A program made the translations under genes and the position numbers. A model generated the notes under the pieces. The model was not told where the DNA came from. It saw nothing but the letters and a program-made list of their open reading frames with translations, and did no database searches. Positions 43,373 to 52,055 of a stretch of 64,000 bases of DNA are shown here, piece by piece; within the stretch, counting starts at the first letter, position 1, and each line of letters starts with the position of its first letter. Source of the stretch: Flavobacteriales bacterium. GTDB taxonomy: Bacteria; Bacteroidota; Bacteroidia; NS11-12g; UBA9320. The DNA is taken from the NCBI GenBank assembly GCA_020635355.1, contig JACJZW010000001.1, forward strand, positions 558,001 through 622,000, read 5' to 3'.

Positions 43373-45424
43373 GTGATACGAACTACTACTACCTTTTCAC
43401 TCCTCTTACTATGCACTTTTTTTGGATTTGCACAATCCATTGAAAGTTCGCGCACGACATCCTGGAAGGAGTCTATGCAAGGACATATTACTCAACCAGA
43501 AGGAGAAATCATTAATCTTCATGCGTATGGAGTTGATCGTACCGGCGAACAACCGGCAGATCCGGCCATCCTGAATGCCATTCGAAACCTTGGAGCGGCA
43601 GGAGGATCCATCTACCTACCTGAAGGAACATATCGAATCACTCAAACCATCGAACTCCCATCCAACGTATGGATTGTTGGGGCCGGATCAGCAAAAACTT
43701 CTATCCTACTTGATCTAACCGGATCGGGACATGGTTTTCTGGCAAAAGGCTCGGTATCCAAGGATGAGATCGGACTCAAGAATTGCGGACATGTGGGAGC
43801 CAATAAACTTGAACCCGTTTCGGGCACGTTTGAGCCGGGCGACCTCATTCAGGTCACTCAAAAACTTAACGCCCCCATTACCAGCGACTGGGCGAAGGAA
43901 TCAATTGGACAACTTATCCGCATCCAATCCGTTGAAAATGGCGTCATAACCCTGGAACGTCCGCTTCGCTTTGACGCCCACGTTTCCGATGAGGCCTATA
44001 TCTCTAAAGTTGATCCGGTTGAACATTGCGGGATTTTGAATCTCTCCATTAAACGCACAGATGTATCATCTACCCAAACCGACAACATCCATTTTGAATA
44101 CACCTCAGGTGCAGTGGTTTACGGAGTAAACTCTCAACTCACCAACTTCGCACACATCAATAATGTGTTTGCCCACGAGACGTATGTTTATGGCTGCCAC
44201 TTTTCCGAATCGCATGATTATGGAAACGGTGGAAAAGGATACGGTGTGGTGCTTTCGTTCAGCTCATCCGACTGCGTGGTGGAGAATAACATCTTCAACA
44301 CCCTTCGTCACAGCATCTTGTTTCAGGCTGGATCTAATGGAAATGTGATCGGCTATAATTACTCGTCCAACGCGCATTGGACCGGTACCTCGTTTCCCGC
44401 CAGCTTTGCGGGTGATGTGGTGATGCACGGCAACTATCCGTTCTTCAATCTCGTTGAAGGAAATATCCTGCAAAACCTTGTAATTGATAACAGCCACGGG
44501 AAGAACGGTCCAAACAACACCTTTTTACGCAACCGCGTTGAACACGCCGGTATTTATATGAACACCTCCCCTGCTTCCGATGCTCAAAGTTTTATCGGGA
44601 ATGAGGTAACCGGAACGGGTACGGAGTCAAACGGCTTCTTCTCCTTTCCCAAAGGTTTGTATTCCCTCGCCGGTGAGAATCATTTTGAGTATGCCAACAA
44701 TGTTGGAGGCACGCTCTTGCCATCGGCGCAGCAAGTGGATGTTAGCTCGATGTACTACAGCGTTAAGCCAACATTTATTCAAGGCACATGGCCGTCTATT
44801 GGCTACCCCAATGACGTAAACAGTCAGACCATTCCTGCTAAAGAACGCATGAAGGAAGAGGTGACTACCATTAAGTATCCGTTCGATAATCCTTTTGAAG
44901 TATCCATCATACAATTCAAGCTACAAACACATAATGACATTGCCGAACTTTCCTGGAAGGTGACGCAAACCAACACATGTAGGCAAGTGGAGGTGTTCCG
45001 CACAACAAATCATCAGAACCCTGATCAAATCGCATTACTGGAATGCGGAACATCTTCCAATGGCCAATTGTATTATCAAACAGATTATCAATTTGGCGAT
45101 ATCGCCCTTCAGTCAGATCAAATCGGCTATTTCGTTCAACTTTCCCTGGAGGATGGAACAACGCTAAAAAGCGAAACACTGTATGCCGAGGGACAAATGG
45201 CGTCTGCCTTTGTAAATCCAAGAAGCAGATTAATCCGTTATAACCAGTCCGATGTTGACGAAGTAGCGGTATTTGACTCTCAGGGTAGAGAGGTTTATCG
45301 ATCATCCAACGATCAACAGGAGTTTACCCTTCCCGCCCATATACAAACCGGCATTTACTACTTGAATTTCAGGTACACTAATAATACAGAGCGTAGACAA
45401 AAGATCTTCATTGCAGCTCAATGA
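43373..45424 (+). CDS. Secreted beta-helix (pectate-lyase-fold) protein with T9SS type A sorting domain
   Basis: 683 aa from GTG 43373, which starts directly with a signal peptide (IRTTTTFSLLLLCTFFGFAQS). Residues about 45-130 look like a pectate-lyase superfamily entry domain (GVDRTGEQPADPAILNAIRNLGAAGGSIYLPEGTYRI in outline). A right-handed beta-helix follows, with repeated Asn-rich turns (VVENNIFN, GNVIGYNYSSNAHW). The last about 70 residues form a type A T9SS tail (VAVFDSQGREVYR, GIYYLNFRY, KIFIAAQ). Probably an extracellular polysaccharide-acting enzyme or adhesin; the substrate is unknown. Confidence 0.85.
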   Translation: MIRTTTTFSLLLLCTFFGFAQSIESSRTTSWKESMQGHITQPEGEIINLHAYGVDRTGEQPADPAILNAIRNLGAAGGSIYLPEGTYRITQTIELPSNVWIVGAGSAKTSILLDLTGSGHGFLAKGSVSKDEIGLKNCGHVGANKLEPVSGTFEPGDLIQVTQKLNAPITSDWAKESIGQLIRIQSVENGVITLERPLRFDAHVSDEAYISKVDPVEHCGILNLSIKRTDVSSTQTDNIHFEYTSGAVVYGVNSQLTNFAHINNVFAHETYVYGCHFSESHDYGNGGKGYGVVLSFSSSDCVVENNIFNTLRHSILFQAGSNGNVIGYNYSSNAHWTGTSFPASFAGDVVMHGNYPFFNLVEGNILQNLVIDNSHGKNGPNNTFLRNRVEHAGIYMNTSPASDAQSFIGNEVTGTGTESNGFFSFPKGLYSLAGENHFEYANNVGGTLLPSAQQVDVSSMYYSVKPTFIQGTWPSIGYPNDVNSQTIPAKERMKEEVTTIKYPFDNPFEVSIIQFKLQTHNDIAELSWKVTQTNTCRQVEVFRTTNHQNPDQIALLECGTSSNGQLYYQTDYQFGDIALQSDQIGYFVQLSLEDGTTLKSETLYAEGQMASAFVNPRSRLIRYNQSDVDEVAVFDSQGREVYRSSNDQQEFTLPAHIQTGIYYLNFRYTNNTERRQKIFIAAQ

Positions 45425-45466
45425 AACGTCTAAAGTGGAGACCGTGAGGTCTGTTGCTTACACGCC

Positions 45467-45500
45467 AGGGTTGGACTTTATGTTCAACCCTTTTTTTTTT
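45467..45500 (+). terminator. Rho-independent terminator after the beta-helix gene
   Basis: A 10-bp stem AGGGTTGGAC / GTTCAACCCT with one G-T pair and a TTTAT loop, followed by a run of ten or more T. Very strong and directional (rightward). Confidence 0.93.
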
Positions 45501-45503
45501 GAT

Positions 45504-45614
45504 GAGTGAGAGTGAGAGCGAGAGTGAATTATTTCTTTCAGGGGTTCAAGGGTTCAGAGGTTCAGACAGGAACAGATACCTCATCCCCCATTCCAGATTC
45601 CTCATTCCTCAACC
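45504..45614. repeat. Cluster of short tandem repeats (6-, 8- and 7-bp periods)
   Basis: Four hexamers GAGTGA/GAGCGA (45504-45527), about three 8-mers GGTTCAGA (45543-45566), then five heptamers CTCATCC, CCCATTC, CAGATTC, CTCATTC, CTCAACC (45580-45614). The heptamer array ends at the stop codon of the leftward permease gene. Confidence 0.82.
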
Positions 45615-46696
45615 TACTTTTGAGTATTCCGATACAACCACAACCCAACGAAGGTGAAGGCCACATTGGGTGTCCAAACCGCGATGACCGGATGCATGGT
45701 TCCTGAGCTTCCGAATGAGGTAAAGAACTGTATGATAAACAAATAGGCAAAGCTAATCAGAACGCCCTTCGCCAAACTCCACCCTACCCCCTGCCTGGAT
45801 TTGATGGACGATACACACACCCCAATAAAGGTCAGGACCAGCATGGAAAACGGGCTTGCGTACCGCCGTTGTTTCTCGGTTTGGTAAAAAAACAAGTCTT
45901 GTGTTCCCCGCATTTTTTCCAATTCAATGTATTGATCCAACTCATCCATGTTAAAGGATTGCACATCCTCTTCCTTTCGGAAAAAGTCTTCCGGGTCAAA
46001 TTCTATGAGGGTATCCAGGGCAACACCCCGTAAGATGTTTTCAGATCCGTCGGGTTTGAACTCACGTATGCGATAATTACTCACCCGCCACTTACCTACC
46101 TCAGGATTCCATTTGATCTTCTCTCCAAACAAGCGTGATTTCAGTTCGCCGTCTTCAAAATGTTCCAGCTCAATACGATACCCAAAACTGTCCAGGTAGT
46201 TGTAGTTCTGCAAGGTCATGATGGTTCCCGGCCTAATCTGACGTTTGATGTTGCGCTTATAATTGGTTGACAAATCCCGGGTGTATTTATTCTCAAACTC
46301 CACCCGTTGTTTATCGGCTCTAGGGATAATCCAGGCGTTCAGCGTGAAGCTAAAAACCGCAATGATAAAAGCCGAAATCATATAGGGTCGGAGCATCCTC
46401 AAATAGGATATTCCGCCGGATAGTATGGCCACAATCTCGGATTTGCTGGCGAGTTTGGAGGTGAAAAAAATGACGGAAATGAAGACAAAAATGGGGCTGA
46501 ACAAATTCAGAAGGAACGGAACAAAATTGATGTAATAGTCCGTGATGATTTCTCCGAAGGGAGCTTCCTTTTCAACGAAGTCATCAATTTTTTCAGCAAT
46601 GTCAAAAACAACGATGATAACCGTAAACAATCCCAGTGTGAGTGCAAAACTCCCGAGGAATTTTCGAATGATATACCAATCGAGTTTTTTGAGCAC
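45614..46696 (-). CDS. LptF/LptG family permease
   Basis: Inner-membrane half of the LPS export ABC complex. 360 aa from GTG 46696 (LKKLDWYIIRKFLGSF), the family-typical start; the upstream frame was cut because it lies in the neighbouring gene. About six membrane helices occur: three near residues 15-115 and three near 285-355, around a periplasmic beta-jellyroll (about 130-260). LptF and LptG cannot be told apart by eye. It begins 1 nt after the stop of the four-helix-bundle gene (TAAGGTG). Confidence 0.9.
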   Translation of the reverse strand: MLKKLDWYIIRKFLGSFALTLGLFTVIIVVFDIAEKIDDFVEKEAPFGEIITDYYINFVPFLLNLFSPIFVFISVIFFTSKLASKSEIVAILSGGISYLRMLRPYMISAFIIAVFSFTLNAWIIPRADKQRVEFENKYTRDLSTNYKRNIKRQIRPGTIMTLQNYNYLDSFGYRIELEHFEDGELKSRLFGEKIKWNPEVGKWRVSNYRIREFKPDGSENILRGVALDTLIEFDPEDFFRKEEDVQSFNMDELDQYIELEKMRGTQDLFFYQTEKQRRYASPFSMLVLTFIGVCVSSIKSRQGVGWSLAKGVLISFAYLFIIQFFTSFGSSGTMHPVIAVWTPNVAFTFVGLWLYRNTQK

Positions 46697-46697
46697 C

Positions 46698-47063
46698 TTA
46701 TTCCAATTTTCCTTTGGATTTTGCGCTAATGGCAGCTGCCATGAACATTTGGGCCAATTGCAAACTCTCACGCATGAGTGGCTCTACAATGACGGAATCG
46801 AGCAGCTTCTCACGTTCTACCATCTCCAACCAGTAATGGCAACCGTGGCACGAATCTACCGCTTTGTTCAATCGTTCAACAAAAAAGGACGAGATCTGCC
46901 CGCTCATCAATCCTCGGGTTTGTATGGCTAAATCAGAGGCATATCGAACTAATTCCACCTTTGCCATTTGAACCAGTGGTTGATTGGGCTGCAATACAGC
47001 CGATACCTTTAAGCATGCGTTGCTGAAGGTGGCTGTTCGATGGTGAATTTCACTTGGATTCAT
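46698..47063 (-). CDS. Four-helix-bundle protein (S23/Avd-like)
   Basis: 121 aa from ATG 47063; the longer frame to 47159 overlaps tgt. The chain is all-helical, with a C-terminal pattern typical of the S23-intervening-sequence/Avd family: FVERLNKAVDSCHGCHYWLEMVEREKLL and EPLMRESLQLAQMFMAAA. Such genes are often found stranded between other genes, with unknown function. It is tightly packed: 2 nt after tgt and 1 nt before the permease, so it is part of the operon. Confidence 0.8.
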   Translation of the reverse strand: MNPSEIHHRTATFSNACLKVSAVLQPNQPLVQMAKVELVRYASDLAIQTRGLMSGQISSFFVERLNKAVDSCHGCHYWLEMVEREKLLDSVIVEPLMRESLQLAQMFMAAAISAKSKGKLE

Positions 47064-47065
47064 AC

Positions 47066-48178
47066 TCAAAGTCGTGTCATTAATTGCGGAACGATAGCCG
47101 CTTTCCAGGAACTGTAATCTCCTTCTATGATGTGCTGTCGGGCTTGCCGAACCAGCCACAAATAAAACCTCAAATTCTGTTTCGATGCGATCTGGCCAGA
47201 CAAGTATTCACCGGCAATCGTCAAGTGACGTAAATAGGCCTTGGAATACTCCGGTGTTAATTCCGGATCCAATGGGTTAAAATCATGTGCCCAACGGGCA
47301 TTGCGCAGATTTAAAATCCCCTGCGTGGTAAAAACCTGACCATTCCGGGCATTTCGGGTCGGCATTACGCAATCGAACATATCAATACCCAATTCGATAC
47401 AGGTTAAAATATTCTCCGGAGTGCCCACTCCCATTAAATAGCGCGGTTTCTCTTTAGGCAGAATATCACACACCAATTCGGTCATGGCATACATATCTTC
47501 ATGTGGTTCCCCCACACTTAATCCGCCAATGGCATACCCCACGGTATCGTGACGGAGAACGTATTCGGCACTCTGCTTTCTAAGCTCCGGATATACGCTC
47601 CCCTGAACGATAGGGAACAACGCTTGCTCATGTCCGTAAACTGGCTCTGTTTCACTCATTCTGGCAACACATCGATCCAGCCATCGATGGGTCATGTGCA
47701 TGGAATCTGTGGCGTATTTAAGATCACAGGGATACGGTGTACACTCATCAAAGGCCATGATGATGTCGGCACCAATGATGCGCTGGGTATCCATCACATT
47801 TTCAGGAGTAAACAGGTGCTTACTGCCATCGATGTGGCTTCGGAACAACACCCCTTCTTCATTGATTTTTCGTTGATCGGAAATGGAATACACCTGATAG
47901 CCACCGCTATCCGTCAGCAAGGCACGATCCCAGTTCATAAAGCCATGCAATCCACCCGCTTCTTGTAAAATTTCCAATCCCGGACGGAGAAATAAATGAT
48001 AGGTATTCCCCAAAATAATGGGTGCATCTATGTCGGTTTTCAGGGCCTCCTGTTCAACGGCTTTTACCGTGGCTTGCGTTCCCACGGGCATGAAGATGGG
48101 GGTTTCGATCACCCCATGATCCGTTTCCAACCGACCTGCTCTGGCCGATCCACTTTGATGCTCAACAGTAAATTTCAT
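47066..48178 (-). CDS. tgt: tRNA-guanine transglycosylase without the zinc-site cysteines
   Basis: Exchanges the wobble guanine for preQ1 in queuosine tRNAs. 370 aa. Substrate/catalytic residues are present: Asp90 in LLTDSGGYQVYS, MAFDECTPYP, GGLSVGEP, and the nucleophile Asp269 in DMFDCVMPTRNARNG. The zinc-binding Cys-x-Cys-x2-Cys expected near residues 300-312 is replaced by NPLDPELTPEYSKAYLRHL, leaving only the His. I believe this loss is common in Bacteroidota Tgt, from memory. It follows porT with a 3-nt gap. Confidence 0.94.
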   Translation of the reverse strand: MKFTVEHQSGSARAGRLETDHGVIETPIFMPVGTQATVKAVEQEALKTDIDAPIILGNTYHLFLRPGLEILQEAGGLHGFMNWDRALLTDSGGYQVYSISDQRKINEEGVLFRSHIDGSKHLFTPENVMDTQRIIGADIIMAFDECTPYPCDLKYATDSMHMTHRWLDRCVARMSETEPVYGHEQALFPIVQGSVYPELRKQSAEYVLRHDTVGYAIGGLSVGEPHEDMYAMTELVCDILPKEKPRYLMGVGTPENILTCIELGIDMFDCVMPTRNARNGQVFTTQGILNLRNARWAHDFNPLDPELTPEYSKAYLRHLTIAGEYLSGQIASKQNLRFYLWLVRQARQHIIEGDYSSWKAAIVPQLMTRL

Positions 48179-48181
48179 GAA

Positions 48182-48874
48182 TTATCCTTCGAAGTGGAGG
48201 AAGAATTGAACCAACTTCGGAGAAACCTTGCTCAGTGAACTGGCGTAGATAAAAGGATCCTTGGCAAGTGCGTTCCCCATCCCATTACTGATGCGTATTT
48301 CGGGTGAAAACTTGAAATACGGGAAGTAAAGATCCAGTCCTGCTCCAATATCGTAACTAAACGTTGCCGGATACAAGGCCACAATCGGTTTGGTATTGCT
48401 TCTGTCGGTATTAATGTCCGAGGCGAAATCGTATCGGTAGGTTGCCCCACCCACCCAATAGAGTCGGGCGTTTTTATTTCGTTTGGACTTGTATTTCAAC
48501 AGAAATGGAATTTCCATGTAGGTGGAATTGATTTTAGCCAGCTGAATATCCCCACCTTTAAATCGATACTCCAGATGGCGTTCTACGAATTGAATATTCA
48601 CCATGGTGCGGAAGTCCCAATACTTGGCCAGGCGAATGTTCATGATGCCGCCTACTCCAAAACCCGGGAAACTCTTGGTATTGATTTGCTGAACGGTGTC
48701 ATTATCCAGAAAATCCGGAGCGGTGGTGTATTTCAGTTTCCCATAGTTTCCGATGATGGAGAAACCGAAATGGACCTTTTGAATATCGTATAGCGGGTTG
48801 ATTTCCTGGGCGCGTAAAGCGGATGTACTCATCAGCATCATCACCAGTAACCCTATTTTTTGAACTTTCTTCAT
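48182..48874 (-). CDS. porT: T9SS outer-membrane protein PorT
   Basis: 230-aa outer-membrane barrel needed for type IX secretion in Porphyromonas (SprT in gliding bacteria). It has a signal peptide (LLVMMLMSTSALRAQ), then NPLYDIQKVHFGFSIIGNYGKL, ERHLEYRFKGG, the STYMEIPFLLKYKSKRNKNARLY block and a terminal FEG. These match the PorT pattern known from this phylum, and porT next to ubiE is the usual order in Flavobacteriales. Recognition is from memory of the family, not a search. Confidence 0.85.
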   Translation of the reverse strand: MKKVQKIGLLVMMLMSTSALRAQEINPLYDIQKVHFGFSIIGNYGKLKYTTAPDFLDNDTVQQINTKSFPGFGVGGIMNIRLAKYWDFRTMVNIQFVERHLEYRFKGGDIQLAKINSTYMEIPFLLKYKSKRNKNARLYWVGGATYRYDFASDINTDRSNTKPIVALYPATFSYDIGAGLDLYFPYFKFSPEIRISNGMGNALAKDPFIYASSLSKVSPKLVQFFLHFEG

Positions 48875-48883
48875 GAATCGCTT

Positions 48884-49630
48884 CTACACCATGGCGGTAT
48901 ACACCGTGCAGATTCCAAATGTCAAACGTTTAAAATCGGCGGTTTTATATCCGCATTTCAGAAGTATTTCTTTCATTTCTTTTCCCTCGGGAAAATGCTT
49001 AACCGATTCGGGAAGATAGCGATACGCCGCCTCTGAGCCCGAAAACAGTTTTCCCCACAACGGCAAGATGTATTTGGAGTAAAAACCAAACAACTGCTTG
49101 ATAGGAAATACATGCGGCTTGCTAAACTCCAGTATCACCGCCTTTCCACCGGGCCGAAGAACCCGTTTAATTTCGCGAAGACCTTTTTCCAGGTTTTCAA
49201 AATTTCGAACACCGAATGCCACCGTAACGGCATCGAACTCGCCGTCCGAAAATTGCAACGCCATGCTGTCTCCACGCTGTAGCGTAATGTTCTTGTAACC
49301 GTGCTCCCACATCTTCTCACGCCCCACTTCCAACATCTTCTCGGAAATATCCACGCCGATAATACGATCCGGATTCAGCCGTAAGGCTTCTATGGCCAAG
49401 TCACCGGTGCCGGTTGCAACATCCAAAATGGATTTGGGTTGAATGTCTTTTAATAGGTCGATGGCCTTTCGTCTCCACGACCGATCGATCCCCATCGAAA
49501 GGAAATGATTCAGAAAATCGTACCGATGAGAAATCTCATCAAACATCTTCTCAACTTGTTGAGATTTAGACCCTTCAGAACTGAAAGGTTTGACTTCTTT
49601 GCGCATGGCGCCGGTGCTGGAATCCTGCAT
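48884..49630 (-). CDS. ubiE: Demethylmenaquinone methyltransferase UbiE/MenG
   Basis: Last step of menaquinone synthesis using SAM. 248 aa. Motifs are MFDEISHRYDFLNHFLSMGIDRSWRRKAI in outline, the SAM motif DVATGTGDLAIEAL, GVDISEKMLEVGREK, and GGKAVILEFSKP near the C-terminus. It heads the operon ubiE-porT-tgt-four-helix-permease. The start is ATG 49630 (49606 is possible). Divergent from engB. Confidence 0.95.
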   Translation of the reverse strand: MQDSSTGAMRKEVKPFSSEGSKSQQVEKMFDEISHRYDFLNHFLSMGIDRSWRRKAIDLLKDIQPKSILDVATGTGDLAIEALRLNPDRIIGVDISEKMLEVGREKMWEHGYKNITLQRGDSMALQFSDGEFDAVTVAFGVRNFENLEKGLREIKRVLRPGGKAVILEFSKPHVFPIKQLFGFYSKYILPLWGKLFSGSEAAYRYLPESVKHFPEGKEMKEILLKCGYKTADFKRLTFGICTVYTAMV

Positions 49631-49637
49631 AATCCGT

Positions 49638-49645
49638 TAAGTTTG
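49638..49645 (+). promoter_or_regulatory. Bacteroidota -7 box for engB
   Basis: TAAGTTTG, exact consensus, ending 12 nt before the engB ATG at 49658. It shows that the longer upstream frame (49505) is not the gene start. Confidence 0.55.
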
Positions 49646-49657
49646 CAAATATCAATT

Positions 49658-50254
49658 ATGCCCGTTAAAACAGCAACGTTTGACCGCTCCTTTCCGGACG
49701 TAAACCGGATGGACAACACCCCGCTCCCTGAATTTGCCTTTATCGGCCGGTCAAATGTGGGTAAATCCAGTCTGATTAATTACCTCGCCAATCAAAAGAA
49801 TCTGGCGAAGGTGAGTTCCAAACCAGGTAAAACACGGATTATCAATCGGTTTCTGATGGATAAGTCGTGGTATCTGATTGACCTTCCCGGTTATGGATTT
49901 GCCAAACTTTCCAAACGAACCCGCGATCAATTTGATGAGATGATTACGGGGTATCTTCAAAAACGAAAAAATCTGATCACGGCCTTTGTGCTCATCGATC
50001 TCCGCCATCCGCCTCAGTCCATCGACATGGAGTTTATCGAGTGGTGCGGCGTATCCGAAGTTCCGTTTCAGCTCATTTTTACCAAGAGCGACAAGGTCAA
50101 AAAGACAGAAGCTCAGGTGAACCTTGAGCTGTTCAAAGCCGCTATGTTTAAACAGGGCTGGGAAGATTTGCCAACATCCTTTATCACCAGCAGCACCAAA
50201 CGTCAGGGAGGGGAAGAAATACTATCCTTCATAGAGGACTGTATCACCACGTAA
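49658..50254 (+). CDS. engB: Ribosome biogenesis GTPase EngB/YihA (YsxC)
   Basis: Essential GTPase for large-subunit assembly. 198 aa from ATG 49658 (PVKTATFDRSFPDVNRMD). G1 is GRSNVGKS (30-37), G3 is DLPGYGFAKL and G4 is TKSDKVK. The open frame reaches back to 49505, but that part overlaps ubiE on the other strand and precedes the promoter. Confidence 0.95.
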   Translation: MPVKTATFDRSFPDVNRMDNTPLPEFAFIGRSNVGKSSLINYLANQKNLAKVSSKPGKTRIINRFLMDKSWYLIDLPGYGFAKLSKRTRDQFDEMITGYLQKRKNLITAFVLIDLRHPPQSIDMEFIEWCGVSEVPFQLIFTKSDKVKKTEAQVNLELFKAAMFKQGWEDLPTSFITSSTKRQGGEEILSFIEDCITT

Positions 50255-50309
50255 TCTGTGAACAAGTTGTGGGAATTGCCTCCTCATTTACCCCCAACTT
50301 TGCCCTTTT

Positions 50310-51425
50310 ATGCCGCTTCCACAGGAAATCCATCTTCAAATTGCTATCGGGGTATTTGCCCTGGTACTGATGATTCAATTGTTCTATTACCTCCGATTCT
50401 TCACCGGAGTTTTTCAGACGGTTGAACCAACCAATCGCAAAGATGAAGGCGTTTCCGTTATCATTTGCACCCGGAATAATCGCCCGGGATTGGAAGCCAA
50501 TCTTCCACTAATTCTCAGTCAGGATTATCCAAACTTTGAGGTAGTTGTAGTGAACGATGGCAGTACAGATGGTTCCATCGCCTATTTGGATGAGCTCGCC
50601 AAGGTAGAACCTCGGTTAAAGGTATTGCATCTGGACATTGATGATCGGTTTCATCGCGGGAAAAAATTCGCCCAAACCATTGGCATCAAAGGAGCTAAAC
50701 ACAATTGGATGTTGTTTACTGACTCGGATTGCACCCCGGAAAGTGATCAATGGATCCGGCTCATGACTTCCTACTTCAGCGAGTCCAAACAATTGGTTCT
50801 GGGTGTTGGCCGACATCAACGGCAGGTAGGTTTTATCAATTGGGTGGTACAACTGGAAACCTTCCATACCGCGTTGCTGTATATCAATTTTGCCCTCAAG
50901 GGAAAGCCCTATATGGGTATTGGTAGAAACCTGGCCTACAAGCGCGACCTCTTTTTCTCGGTAAAAGGCTTTGCCAGTCATCAGCACATCCTGTCTGGAG
51001 ACGACGACTTATTCGTGAATGAAACCTCAACAAACACCAACGTTGCTGTTTGCCTCGACTCCGGAAGTCACACCCTATCCACCATCAAAGGAGGTTTAGC
51101 CTGGTGGGTCCGACAAAAGAAGCGGCATTATTCCACCGGTAGACTATATCGATCTGATGACAAGATGCGATTGGCCACCTACTTCTTCAGCTTGTTCTTC
51201 TTTTACCTGGCGTTTATCTACCTACTCACCACAAACGTTTGGATGATCACTCTGATTGGATTTGGCATTCGCTTTTTCGTTCAGGGAATTATTCTGTTCC
51301 GTAATACCCGCAAACTCGGATATGAACCGTATTTCTGGGTTTATCCCTTCATGGACTTAGGGATTCTATTGATCCAACTTCTGGTTGGAATTCGCGGCTA
51401 TTTTCACAAACCCAAATCATGGTAA
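50310..51425 (+). CDS. Family 2 glycosyltransferase, membrane-bound
   Basis: 371 aa. One N-terminal helix (about 8-27), then a GT-A domain with VSVIICTRNNRPGLEANLP, VVVVNDGSTDGS, MLFTDSDCTP (DxD-type), and three C-terminal membrane helices (about 285-365). A QKKRHYSTG sequence resembles the Q/RxxRW region of processive GT2 enzymes. It probably makes or transfers envelope polysaccharide or glycolipid. It overlaps rsmG by 7 bp. Confidence 0.88.
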   Translation: MPLPQEIHLQIAIGVFALVLMIQLFYYLRFFTGVFQTVEPTNRKDEGVSVIICTRNNRPGLEANLPLILSQDYPNFEVVVVNDGSTDGSIAYLDELAKVEPRLKVLHLDIDDRFHRGKKFAQTIGIKGAKHNWMLFTDSDCTPESDQWIRLMTSYFSESKQLVLGVGRHQRQVGFINWVVQLETFHTALLYINFALKGKPYMGIGRNLAYKRDLFFSVKGFASHQHILSGDDDLFVNETSTNTNVAVCLDSGSHTLSTIKGGLAWWVRQKKRHYSTGRLYRSDDKMRLATYFFSLFFFYLAFIYLLTTNVWMITLIGFGIRFFVQGIILFRNTRKLGYEPYFWVYPFMDLGILLIQLLVGIRGYFHKPKSW

Positions 51426-52051
51426 TTGGTTCGTATTTCCCAGAATTAAGTACGCAGCAATTAGCGTCTTTGGCGCAATCGGAAGCCTTGTATCAGGAAT
51501 GGAATCAACGAATTAACGTGATTTCGCGAAAGGATATGGATGCCTTCATGACGCGACATGTCCTGCATTCATTGGCCATTGCCAAGGTGATTCAGTTCCG
51601 ACCCGGTACTCGGGTTTTGGATGTTGGCACCGGCGGTGGTTTTCCCGGTATTCCGCTTGCCATCATGTACCCTGATGTACAATTTACCCTGGTAGATTCC
51701 ATTGGCAAGAAGATTCGCGTTGTGGAAACTATTGCCCGTGAACTTGGTTTAAAAAACGTGGATGCCCGTCAACTTAGAGCTGAGCAATTGAAGGGTCGGT
51801 TTGATTATGTTGTTTCCAGGGCCGTTGCTCAGTTAGATCTTTTTTGCGGATGGATTTGGAAATTGATGCCCATTGATCCGGCTATGAATGGAGGCTTGTA
51901 TGCTCTTAAGGGGGGGGATCTATCCGAAGAAATTCAACGGTTTGAAGAACAATTCCCGGAGTCTTCAGTAAAAGTGCATCGGATCAGCAACTTCTTTTCG
52001 GATGAATTTTTCGAAACCAAACAAGTGATTCAGGTGAACCGGATGGCTTAA
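51419..52051 (+). CDS. rsmG: 16S rRNA (guanine(527)-N7)-methyltransferase RsmG
   Basis: Methylates G527 in the 530 loop. 210 aa. It shows the family opening YQEWNQRINVISRKDMDAFMTRHVLHSL in outline, the SAM motif VLDVGTGGGFPGIPLA, and DYVVSRAVAQLD. It starts inside the end of the glycosyltransferase gene. Confidence 0.95.
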   Translation: MVIGSYFPELSTQQLASLAQSEALYQEWNQRINVISRKDMDAFMTRHVLHSLAIAKVIQFRPGTRVLDVGTGGGFPGIPLAIMYPDVQFTLVDSIGKKIRVVETIARELGLKNVDARQLRAEQLKGRFDYVVSRAVAQLDLFCGWIWKLMPIDPAMNGGLYALKGGDLSEEIQRFEEQFPESSVKVHRISNFFSDEFFETKQVIQVNRMA

Positions 52052-52055
52052 ATGT

